Positions 1-6,417 of a stretch of 11,870 bases of DNA are shown in pieces (position 1 is the stretch's first letter; the number at the start of each line of letters is the position of its first letter). Below the pieces are notes generated by a model. The model was not told the origin of the DNA. It was given only the letters and a program-made list of their open reading frames with translations, and did no database searches. Source of the stretch: Intestinibacter sp. (lineage in GTDB: Bacteria > Bacillota > Clostridia > Peptostreptococcales > Peptostreptococcaceae); the NCBI RefSeq assembly GCF_022780145.1, contig NZ_JALEXO010000125.1:1-11870 (forward strand), in the 5' to 3' direction. The position numbers and the translations under genes are program-made.

Positions 1-1
1 A

Positions 2-316
2 TTAATTACATTTTCACCTAGTAAGGAATATCAATCTGTTATTGTATCCACTCCTGACATAAAGGACGGTTCTACATATAAGGTTTATGTTGGAGGTAAG
101 TACGAGGGAGATAACGAAAATGGAATCTATTCAAAAGGAACATACAGCGATGGAAAAGAAGTAGGAAGTGTGAAAATTTCATCTTCAATTAATCAGTTAG
201 TACAAGAAGGAGCATCATCAAGTGGAAATATGGGTCCAGGAGGAGCTGGTAAAGGCGGTGGAATGAATCCTGGTGACAAAGGTGGAAATCCAAGAGATAT
301 GGGTAAAAATTTTTAA
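2..316 (+). CDS. 3' end of a glycine-rich, probably secreted protein (carbohydrate-binding-domain/DUF4353-like C-terminus)
   Basis: An open frame enters from the left edge and runs 104 codons to TAA at 314-316, so the start, any signal peptide and most of the protein lie outside. The visible part has Thr/Ser/Lys-rich beta-strand-like sequence (STPDIKDGSTYKVYVGG), then GIYSKGTYSDGKEVGSVKIS, and finally a low-complexity Gly/Met/Pro/Lys tail with GPGGAGKGGG and GGNPRDMGKNF. This C-terminal layout, with a repeated strand motif followed by a Gly-rich tail, is what I recall for 'carbohydrate-binding domain-containing' (DUF4353) surface proteins. Those proteins are often encoded near VTC and DUF4956 genes, as here, which strengthens the call. 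It converges on that operon rather than being part of it. Family assignment is inference from a short fragment; the reading frame itself is well supported. Confidence 0.6.
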   Translation, partial: LITFSPSKEYQSVIVSTPDIKDGSTYKVYVGGKYEGDNENGIYSKGTYSDGKEVGSVKISSSINQLVQEGASSSGNMGPGGAGKGGGMNPGDKGGNPRDMGKNF

Positions 317-387
317 TACACAAAATATACGCAAAAAATTTGATAATTAGATAGTTTGAGGTTTTTTATATAGATAATTTTTTAGAT

Positions 388-424
388 GGCATAGGCTTAT
401 TAAATCAGCGTATGCCTTATTTTA
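388..424 (+). terminator. Rho-independent terminator of the glycine-rich protein gene
   Basis: A GGCATA stem arm (388-393) pairs with TATGCC (411-416), extended inside by GCT/AGC after one mismatch, and is followed by TTATTTTAA. It lies 70 bp after the stop codon of the upstream + strand gene. The stem is short, so strength is uncertain. Confidence 0.5.
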
Positions 425-433
425 AATACATAA

Positions 434-480
434 AAAACAGCTTCTTCTGATGATTTGATTTTATCATAGGAAGCTGTTTT
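434..480. terminator. Strong bidirectional hairpin terminator between convergent genes
   Basis: A perfect 11-bp stem (AAAACAGCTTC at 434-444 with GAAGCTGTTTT at 470-480) encloses an inner partial stem TGAT/ATCA. A-rich sequence on the left and T-rich sequence on the right let it end transcription from either strand. It lies 50 bp past the stop of the minus-strand DUF4956 gene, so it most likely ends that operon and backs up the weaker terminator for the + strand gene. Confidence 0.8.
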
Positions 481-530
481 CTATTTTATATTTATGGATT
501 TTTTCTTATAGTCGCTATTTTTTAAGTATA

Positions 531-1220
531 CTATACGAAAAGTTTTGATTCGGAAACTGAAGAAGTAAGGCTTATATTTAAATTGCCATTTTTGCATCTC
601 AGTTCATCTATTAATTTTTTTGAACTTACATTTTGCTTTAATTTTATTAGATATGTAATCTCAAATAATGCTCCGAAATCTCTAGTTCTAACTCTTTCAA
701 CAGTATATGAGTTTGTGTATTCATTTAATATACTATCGAAAACACCCTCAAAATTAAGATCCTCTGGAACAACGATTTTTAATTGCATAGTTTTTTCTTT
801 ATTTAATCCAAAATTAATTTTTTCTAAAACTAGCATTAGTAAGCAAAGGACAAATGTAAATAATATAGAGTATCCTATATATCCCATACCGCAGGCAAGT
901 CCTACAGCTAGTGTAAAGAATATATATGCAATATCTTTTGGATCTCTAGGGGCACTTCTAAAACGAATTATCGAAAATGCTCCAGCTAGACTAAATGCTC
1001 TAGCTACATTGTTACCTACTAATAAGATGATTATAGCTATAATCACAGGCAACATTATTAATGTTATTGAGAAGTTTGAGCCGAACCTATCTTTATTGTT
1101 TGTTTTCATATAAGATAAGCTTATAATCAAACCTAATACAATTGAAGTGACAAGTACAATAATTGCATTTATAAATGTAAATGATTCTCCTGATGTTGTT
1201 GTTATAATACTTTCTAGCAT
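531..1220 (-). CDS. DUF4956 family integral membrane protein
   Basis: The product is 229 residues. Hydrophobic segments fall at about 17-37, 51-69, 97-113 and 115-133, and a soluble domain fills about 140-229. The loop and helix around residues 73-112 carry the hallmark of DUF4956: ARAFSLAGAFSIIRFRS, then PRDPKDIAYIFF and a GLACGMG turn, with several arginines beside the membrane. The ATG at 1218-1220 overlaps the end of the upstream VTC gene by 7 nt and is preceded by AAAGGAGA at good spacing, so the two are translationally coupled. Family members recur beside VTC polyphosphate polymerase genes and are thought to work with them at the membrane. The biochemical role is unknown; a channel or scaffold for polymer or phosphate is speculation. 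The family call is firm. Confidence 0.88.
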   Translation of the reverse strand: MLESIITTTSGESFTFINAIIVLVTSIVLGLIISLSYMKTNNKDRFGSNFSITLIMLPVIIAIIILLVGNNVARAFSLAGAFSIIRFRSAPRDPKDIAYIFFTLAVGLACGMGYIGYSILFTFVLCLLMLVLEKINFGLNKEKTMQLKIVVPEDLNFEGVFDSILNEYTNSYTVERVRTRDFGALFEITYLIKLKQNVSSKKLIDELRCKNGNLNISLTSSVSESKLFV

Positions 1221-1963
1221 GATTGTTCTCTCCTTTGATTATTAAGTTGTTTTTCCCTTGTGTAATTTATAAATTCTGTACCGTATTTTGAAAAATGAGT
1301 ACTGTAGATTTTAAGCTCTGATAATATATGTGCAAACCATAGAGGAATAGAGCCGAGTATTTTTACTTCCATTAAATATTGATTTTTCTCTAAGATGTCT
1401 TTTCCAAAATATCCTGCGTCTAGAGATAAGTTATCTCTTCTCGTTAGAATTTTAGAGTCAATAGTCAGCCTAAAATCTCTATTATTTTTAGCAAAAAAAG
1501 CCTTTCTAGAATATCCAATAAAAACTGCTGGATGGACGTCATGGTAACTTAAATAGTATTCTATTTCATTTAGAACTTGATTATTTATGTAATCATTTGT
1601 ACAAGGTCTAATTCCTTTTTCTAAAAAATCAATGGCTTGTTCAAAAGTAAGGACTATTCTTCTTTTGTTTACAATTCCATTTATTTTTTTCTTTAATTCT
1701 AAAAATACAATATCTTCTGGATTTGATGTGATTTTATAGCTTCTGAGACGTAATTTTTCTTTATAATATGGTTTTGAAATTGAATGTCTTATTACATCAT
1801 TATTATCGTTATCGTAGTAAATACTATAGATATTATAATTTTGATTGTTTTTACAATGCTCATCAAATTCCATATAGTTTAAGATTTTAGGAATTAATAA
1901 ATCGTATTGTTCTTGCGTTATAAGGTATTTTTTTTCATAATGCTTAAAAGATTTGATTGCCAT
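1214..1963 (-). CDS. VTC-domain (polyphosphate polymerase-type) protein
   Basis: The 249-residue protein is a single VTC domain of the CYTH/triphosphate-tunnel fold, known from the yeast vacuolar transporter chaperone that builds polyphosphate from ATP. Visible tunnel-type motifs in order are YEKKY (9-13), the basic KEKLRLRSY (68-76), ELKKK (89-93) with KRR (100-102), YSRKAF (151-156), RLTID (165-169), MEVK (198-201) and the terminal FSKYG (224-228). These alternate basic and acidic strands as expected for a triphosphate and metal tunnel. There are no SPX domain or membrane segments, as is usual in bacterial versions; the adjacent DUF4956 gene supplies the membrane part. The ATG at 1961-1963 is chosen because AGGAGT lies 7 nt upstream of it; an in-frame start 45 nt earlier lacks this. 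Polymerase activity is inferred; some bacterial relatives may use other substrates. Confidence 0.87.
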   Translation of the reverse strand: MAIKSFKHYEKKYLITQEQYDLLIPKILNYMEFDEHCKNNQNYNIYSIYYDNDNNDVIRHSISKPYYKEKLRLRSYKITSNPEDIVFLELKKKINGIVNKRRIVLTFEQAIDFLEKGIRPCTNDYINNQVLNEIEYYLSYHDVHPAVFIGYSRKAFFAKNNRDFRLTIDSKILTRRDNLSLDAGYFGKDILEKNQYLMEVKILGSIPLWFAHILSELKIYSTHFSKYGTEFINYTREKQLNNQRREQSC

Positions 1964-1970
1964 ATTTTTC

Positions 1971-1976
1971 ACTCCT
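1971..1976 (-). promoter_or_regulatory. Ribosome binding site fixing the VTC gene start
   Basis: AGGAGT on the minus strand sits 7 nt before the ATG at 1963. It lies inside the longer open frame that begins at 2008, so translation almost certainly begins at 1963 and not at the upstream codon. Confidence 0.85.
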
Positions 1977-1991
1977 ATTAAATTTATGTTA

Positions 1992-2025
1992 ATAATATAT
2001 GAAATCAACCTTAAATTTACCTTAA
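1992..2025 (-). promoter_or_regulatory. Activator-type promoter of the VTC-DUF4956 operon with 11-bp-phased direct repeats
   Basis: Read on the minus strand, TTAAGGT (2025-2019), four bases, and a second TTAAGGT (2014-2008) are spaced at exactly 11 bp. After 10 further bases comes a -10-like TATTAT (1997-1992; TATATT at 1999-1994 is an alternative). No good -35 is present. Heptamer direct repeats with one-helical-turn phasing, ending about 10 bp above the -10, are the usual layout of OmpR/PhoB/PhoP-family response-regulator boxes. The regulator is not in the window. Confidence 0.5.
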
Positions 2026-2111
2026 TGTAAAAGAGTTTATTTAAAATTATTGGACAATATAATTTTAATATCGTATTTTTAATAAAAATAAGCTATATTA
2101 TTTGAAGTAAG

Positions 2112-2120
2112 TGATATAAT
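2112..2120 (+). promoter_or_regulatory. Extended -10 promoter for the methyltransferase gene
   Basis: TGATATAAT (TG, one base, then a perfect TATAAT at 2115-2120) lies about 70 bp before the methyltransferase ATG. No convincing -35 is seen, which an extended -10 can tolerate. The region is very AT-rich, so chance occurrence is possible. Confidence 0.5.
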
Positions 2121-2191
2121 AATAGTTTAGTAGATTTAAATAGAAATTAATTTATAAAGACATAGAGGATAGATAATAATAGGAGGAAAGA

Positions 2192-3355
2192 ATGCAGGAT
2201 TTAATAAACGCTATCGATAAAATAGTAGAAGGTGGAGCCTTTAAAATTGTTATAAGTAATAAAAAAAATAAAGATGAAAAATACAATAAAATAAATATGA
2301 ATATTAAGGAGAGTAAGGATAAAGAATACTATCAAATCGAAAAATACACAGACAAACAGGTTTTTCATGAAAATATAGAAACTTGTTTAATAAAGGATAA
2401 GCTAATAGAGTATATGAGTACAAGTTATAAACAGTTATCTGCATGGAGTGAAGATTCTACATTTGATTTAAAAATATCTAAAAAAGGAAAAGTATTTTTA
2501 GGAAAGAAAAAAGCTGATAATTCAAATTTAATAAATAAAGATCACAACAAAAAGAAAAACTATATTTTAGAAGAAGGTATGATTATAGAGCCATTAATAG
2601 ATTTAGGTGTTTTTACTAAAGAAGGAAAGGTAGTAAAATCTAAATACGATAAGTACAAGCAAATAAATAGATTTGTAGAGATAATAGATGATGAAATAAA
2701 GAAAAATAATTACAAGGAGCTTACTATACTTGATTTTGGATGTGGTAAATCTTATTTGACGTTTATACTTTATTATTATTTCGTTGAAATAAAAAAAATA
2801 AATGTTAAAATGATAGGTCTTGACTTAAAAGAAGACGTAATAGAAAAATGCAACGAAGTAGCTAAACGTTATAAATACGATAATTTACATTTTGAGTTAG
2901 GCGATATAAATGGGTATAAATATAACAATAAAGTAGATATGGTAATTACATTACATGCTTGCGATACAGCTACAGATTACGCACTATATAATGCTATAAA
3001 ATGGAATACTAAGATGATATTTTCAGTTCCTTGCTGTCAACATGAATTGAATCATCAAATGAAACCTGAAAATTTAGATATACTATCTAAATATGTAATA
3101 ATCCAAGAGAGAGTAGCAGCACTTATGACAGATGCAATTAGAGGAAAATTATTAGAGGCTGTAGGATATAAGACACAGCTTTTAGAGTTTATAGATATAG
3201 CTCACTCACCAAAAAATATTTTAATAAGAGCTAGTAAGTCAAATGTTTCAGAACGAAAAAGAGAAAAAGCTTTAAACGAGGTAAATAAATTATTAGAAGA
3301 ATTTAATTTTAGTCCAACTCTATATAATTTATTGAAAGATGACAAGCTTATATAA
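2192..3355 (+). CDS. Class I SAM-dependent methyltransferase, Methyltransf_32 (METTL25/TRM13-like) family
   Basis: The 387-residue protein has a divergent, Lys-rich N-terminal half (about 1-130) and a Rossmann methyltransferase domain from about 140 to 350. The SAM-binding loop is D181-F-G-C-G-K-S187. A second signature is TLHACD with H255 and C257. A third is P280-C-C-Q-H-E285 after a strand ending in FSV. The D-G-G-K-S loop with the HAC and PCC motifs is characteristic of the Methyltransf_32 family, which includes eukaryotic METTL25/RRNAD1-type and GSTCD proteins; the bacterial substrate is not established and could be RNA. The ATG has a strong AGGAGG ribosome site. The gene is divergent from the VTC operon and probably monocistronic: about 110 bp and a new promoter precede the next gene. 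No truncation is seen. Confidence 0.82.
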   Translation: MQDLINAIDKIVEGGAFKIVISNKKNKDEKYNKINMNIKESKDKEYYQIEKYTDKQVFHENIETCLIKDKLIEYMSTSYKQLSAWSEDSTFDLKISKKGKVFLGKKKADNSNLINKDHNKKKNYILEEGMIIEPLIDLGVFTKEGKVVKSKYDKYKQINRFVEIIDDEIKKNNYKELTILDFGCGKSYLTFILYYYFVEIKKINVKMIGLDLKEDVIEKCNEVAKRYKYDNLHFELGDINGYKYNNKVDMVITLHACDTATDYALYNAIKWNTKMIFSVPCCQHELNHQMKPENLDILSKYVIIQERVAALMTDAIRGKLLEAVGYKTQLLEFIDIAHSPKNILIRASKSNVSERKREKALNEVNKLLEEFNFSPTLYNLLKDDKLI

Positions 3356-3387
3356 AGATTTTATTATACAAAAATTTAAAATTTAAA

Positions 3388-3396
3388 TGTTATAAT
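3388..3396 (+). promoter_or_regulatory. Extended -10 promoter for the cardiolipin synthase gene
   Basis: TGTTATAAT (TG plus one base plus perfect TATAAT at 3391-3396) lies 68 bp before the ATG at 3464, with no clear -35. The untranslated leader carries an unusually strong GGAGGGGGG ribosome site. Confidence 0.5.
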
Positions 3397-3447
3397 AAAT
3401 AATTAAAGATAATTTCAACTAAATGAGTTTAATTAAATAGCTTGTTT

Positions 3448-3457
3448 GGAGGGGGGG
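3448..3457 (+). promoter_or_regulatory. G-rich ribosome binding site fixing the cardiolipin synthase start
   Basis: GGAGGGGGG is followed 6-7 nt later by ATG at 3464. An in-frame TTG at 3446 would place this site inside the coding sequence, so the ATG is preferred. The run of seven G is notable in such AT-rich DNA and could be prone to slippage, though that is only inference. Confidence 0.8.
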
Positions 3458-3463
3458 AAAAAG

Positions 3464-4993
3464 ATGAAATATTTAAAGGTAATGTTTAATAGACTTTTTA
3501 TATTTGGTCTAATGATACTAGTACAAGTTGTATATATGCTACTTATTATAAGTAAGTTTGGCCATTATTCACAATTATTGAGTGTGATATGTACAGTACT
3601 TAGTATATTAGTGGTCCTATTTATAGTTAATAAAGAGGATAATCCAGCTTATAAAATTGCATGGATAATTCCAATTTTGTTATTCCCTATTTTTGGTGGA
3701 TTGCTTTATCTATTTTTAGGGAATAAAAAACCTGGTAAAAAAATGAGAGTTAAATTAGAAAAAGAATATAGTAGACAGTTAAAACATGTCGATCAAGACC
3801 AAAGAGTAATAGAAGAAATAGAATCTCAAGATATGAGAGTAGCAGGACAAGTAAAATATTTATCAAATTATATGAATTTTCCTATATATAAAAATACACA
3901 AGCAGTCTACTACAGAAGTGGAGAGGATAACTTCAAGGATTTAGTCAGAGAATTAAAGGCTGCAAAACACTATATTTTTATGGAATATTTTATAATAGCT
4001 GAAGGAGAGATGTGGGATACTATACTAGATATATTAGAGCAAAAGGCAAAAGAAGGTCTAGATGTCAGATTGATATACGATGATGTGGGTTGCATATCTC
4101 TACTACCTTATAAGTACGATAGGATATTAGAAGCTAGAGGTATAAAATGTATGGCATTCAATCCATTTATTCCATTTGTTTCATTAGTTATGAACAACAG
4201 AGACCATAGGAAGATTACAGTAATAGATGGACATACAGGATTTACTGGCGGCATAAACCTAGCCGATGAATATATAAATAAAAAAGAAAGATTTGGATAT
4301 TGGAAAGATACAGGTATAATGCTAAAGGGTGAAGCTGTATGGAATTTAACTACGATGTTTTTACATATGTGGAACTCTTTTAGATATACTGATGAAGATT
4401 ACAGTAAATATAAGCCACATATTCATATGGAGGAACTTGTGGTAAATGATGGATATATTCAACCATATGGAGATTTACCATTAGACGAAGAAATTGTAGG
4501 AGAAAATGTATATTTAAATATTATAAATAATGCAAAGAGATATGTGTATATATTTACTCCTTACCTTATAATCGATAATGAAATGATGACAGCACTTTGT
4601 TTAGCATCTAAGAGAGGTATAGATGTAAAAATCGTAACTCCGGGAATACCTGACAAAAAAACAATATTTAAGCTTACTAGATCGTATTACAATCAATTAA
4701 TAGAAAATGGAGTTGAGATATACGAATATACACCAGGATTTATACATGCCAAGGTTGTCGTCAGTGATGATGAAGTCGCTACTGTTGGTACAATTAACTT
4801 TGACTACAGAAGCTTATATCTTCATTTTGAATGTGGAGTATTTATGTATAAGACAAAATGTATACAAGATATAAAGAGAGATGCTATAGAAACTATTTCT
4901 AAAAGTAAAAAAATAGAAAAAGATTTCTTCAAAGATAATAAGTTTGGTGTTTTATTCAAGGCTGTTTTAAGATTATTTGCGCCACTTATGTAG
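3464..4993 (+). CDS. cls: Cardiolipin synthase (phospholipase D superfamily)
   Basis: The enzyme joins two phosphatidylglycerol molecules to make cardiolipin plus glycerol at the cytoplasmic membrane. The 509-residue product matches the usual length of Firmicute ClsA-type enzymes. Three N-terminal hydrophobic segments (about 10-30, 36-55 and 64-86, with IIPILLFPIFGGLLYLFLG) form the PLDc_N anchor. Both HKD catalytic motifs are intact: H248-R-K-I-T-V-I-D255 and H428-A-K-V-V-V-S-D435, each followed by the expected GGINLADEY and TINFDYRSL stretches. The sequence ends at APLM, as is typical of the family. The ATG at 3464 is chosen over an in-frame TTG 18 nt upstream because of the ribosome site between them. 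It is followed after 45 bp by the PucR gene with no terminator in between, so some co-transcription is possible although no functional link is evident. Confidence 0.93.
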   Translation: MKYLKVMFNRLFIFGLMILVQVVYMLLIISKFGHYSQLLSVICTVLSILVVLFIVNKEDNPAYKIAWIIPILLFPIFGGLLYLFLGNKKPGKKMRVKLEKEYSRQLKHVDQDQRVIEEIESQDMRVAGQVKYLSNYMNFPIYKNTQAVYYRSGEDNFKDLVRELKAAKHYIFMEYFIIAEGEMWDTILDILEQKAKEGLDVRLIYDDVGCISLLPYKYDRILEARGIKCMAFNPFIPFVSLVMNNRDHRKITVIDGHTGFTGGINLADEYINKKERFGYWKDTGIMLKGEAVWNLTTMFLHMWNSFRYTDEDYSKYKPHIHMEELVVNDGYIQPYGDLPLDEEIVGENVYLNIINNAKRYVYIFTPYLIIDNEMMTALCLASKRGIDVKIVTPGIPDKKTIFKLTRSYYNQLIENGVEIYEYTPGFIHAKVVVSDDEVATVGTINFDYRSLYLHFECGVFMYKTKCIQDIKRDAIETISKSKKIEKDFFKDNKFGVLFKAVLRLFAPLM

Positions 4994-5038
4994 ATATATG
5001 AAAAATTAAAATTTGCAAGAATAGGAGATTGAAGTAAA

Positions 5039-6244
5039 TTGAAAATTACTGTGAATGACTGTTTAAAGTTACCTATTTTGTCTAAAGCTACAGTAGTAGC
5101 AGGTGAAGGTGGTTTAAATAGAATTGTATCTGGAATTTCAGTCCTTGAAACTAGTAATATAATATTTGATGAATACAGTTATAAAAGTTTAGGTGGAGAA
5201 TTAGTAGTCACTGGATTTATAACTTGTTATGACGATATAAATGGTATATTGAGATGTGTAGAATCTTTTTCTAAAAGTGATGATGCAGGCTTGATAGTAT
5301 TTTATTTGGGAATATATTTAAAAGAAATTCCGAAAAAAGTAATAGAACTTGCTGATAGATTAGATTTTCCAATAATAGTTATGCCTCCAAATAGGGATGA
5401 TATACCGTATTCATATGTGATTTATGAGGTTATGCAGCTGATATTTGAAAATAAACTCAAATCTAACGCATGGCAAAAGGATAACTATGAAATAGATGCG
5501 GAATTTGTAAAGGCTATTTTAGACGAAGACAAGATTTCGCTACATAGGTTGTCATTTTATATAAATAACAAGGTAGAAGATTTGAGGTATATGAAGTATA
5601 TACACTTTAAACAAGATATTGCGGATGATTACGAATTAAAAAAAGAAGTTTTAAATAATATTAGAAGTTATTATTATAATAGGAGTATAAAAGCTTATGC
5701 TGCTGTTTATGAAGATGATATAGTTGTATTGATAACTAATAAACACAACATACAACAAGAAGATGTAAGTCATTTAATTGATAATTTAGGAAATCTCAGT
5801 TTAAAATTAGATATTGCATATTTAGATGGACTTGACTCATTAGAGAGTATAATAAGTGCTTACAAGCTTTGTAAATATACTATAAAATCTGTACCATTGA
5901 TTTTTAAAATAAAAAAATATTATCTGAGACATGACTTGCTGTTTACAGAGCAATGTTTAAATTTAATAAAAGATGGAGAAAGTGATATACAATATTATTT
6001 GTCAATTTTAAACAAAGTTGAAGAATGTGATACTAGTTTATACAAAACTCTAGAATTATATGCAATAGATTATAATATGAACGTAGTAAAAACATCAGAA
6101 AGCTTATTTTTACACAGGAATTCTGTTCAATATAGGTTAAACAAAATAAAAGAGTTAATTGGAAATGATAAGTTTGAGTTTCCAGCGATTAATCAGCTTA
6201 TGATTGCTATGGCAATAAAAAGAATCAGAATGAACGATAAATAA
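5039..6244 (+). CDS. PucR-family transcriptional regulator
   Basis: The 401-residue protein has the three-part PucR layout. An N-terminal PucR ligand-sensing domain (about 1-125) opens with VNDCLKLPILSKATVVAGEGGLNR. A degenerate GGDEF-like middle region spans about 150-300. A C-terminal PucR helix-turn-helix (about 335-395) contains TLELYAIDYNMNVVKTSESL and HRNSVQYRLNKIKELIG. Family members, such as Bacillus subtilis PucR for purine catabolism, sense small nitrogenous compounds and usually activate catabolic operons. Its position beside an NCS1 permease and hydantoinase-type genes suggests it controls them, probably through the palindrome at 6335-6358. The start is TTG at 5039: an in-frame TGA lies three codons before it, and AGGAG is present about 11 nt upstream, a rather long spacing that implies modest translation. 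It ends at its own strong terminator. Confidence 0.9.
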   Translation: MKITVNDCLKLPILSKATVVAGEGGLNRIVSGISVLETSNIIFDEYSYKSLGGELVVTGFITCYDDINGILRCVESFSKSDDAGLIVFYLGIYLKEIPKKVIELADRLDFPIIVMPPNRDDIPYSYVIYEVMQLIFENKLKSNAWQKDNYEIDAEFVKAILDEDKISLHRLSFYINNKVEDLRYMKYIHFKQDIADDYELKKEVLNNIRSYYYNRSIKAYAAVYEDDIVVLITNKHNIQQEDVSHLIDNLGNLSLKLDIAYLDGLDSLESIISAYKLCKYTIKSVPLIFKIKKYYLRHDLLFTEQCLNLIKDGESDIQYYLSILNKVEECDTSLYKTLELYAIDYNMNVVKTSESLFLHRNSVQYRLNKIKELIGNDKFEFPAINQLMIAMAIKRIRMNDK

Positions 6245-6249
6245 TTGAG

Positions 6250-6294
6250 ATTGCACAAGTTTGAGACTGTTATAGTCTATCTTGTGCAATTTTT
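6250..6294 (+). terminator. Rho-independent terminator of the PucR-family regulator gene
   Basis: A perfect 10-bp stem, ATTGCACAAG (6250-6259) with CTTGTGCAAT (6281-6290), encloses an inner AGACT/AGTCT stem with a GTTAT loop and is followed by a T run. It lies immediately after the stop codon and separates the regulator from the permease operon, which therefore needs its own promoter. Confidence 0.88.
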
Positions 6295-6334
6295 ATATTG
6301 TTTGAATTTTAAATCGAAACAAAAAAATATACTA

Positions 6335-6358
6335 AATTTTGTTAATATTAACAAAATT
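6335..6358. promoter_or_regulatory. 24-bp perfect palindrome, probable operator of the permease-DUF917-HyuA operon
   Basis: The half-site AATTTTGTTAAT is followed directly by its exact reverse complement, giving 24 bp with no mismatch. Its centre (6346/6347) lies about 42 bp upstream of the start point expected from the -10 at 6377-6382. That is the position where class II activators bind in place of a -35. The core TTGTTAAT-ATTAACAA suits a dimeric regulator; the adjacent PucR-family protein is the obvious candidate. The pattern is seen directly; the assignment is inference. Confidence 0.65.
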
Positions 6359-6373
6359 ATATTTTCTTCACTT

Positions 6374-6382
6374 TGATATAAT
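6374..6382 (+). promoter_or_regulatory. Extended -10 promoter of the permease operon
   Basis: TGATATAAT gives TG plus one base plus a perfect TATAAT (6377-6382). The -35 position overlaps the right half of the palindrome and has no consensus match, consistent with an activator-dependent promoter. The likely transcript start is near 6389, about 30 nt before the ATG. Confidence 0.65.
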
Positions 6383-6417
6383 TAATTTCATCAATAAGAA
6401 ATGTGGAGGAAAATACA

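Noticed and set aside
583..1113. 176-codon open frame on the + strand
   Set aside because: It lies opposite the well-supported DUF4956 gene, has no ribosome site and its sequence is a low-quality mirror of the membrane protein.
1964..2008. 15-residue N-terminal extension of the VTC protein
   Set aside because: The AGGAGT ribosome site lies inside it and the likely promoter overlaps its start.
6335..6358. Palindrome as a terminator or riboswitch
   Set aside because: It is A/T-only apart from one G and one C, has no loop and no U tract, and lies upstream of the promoter, so a DNA-level operator fits better.
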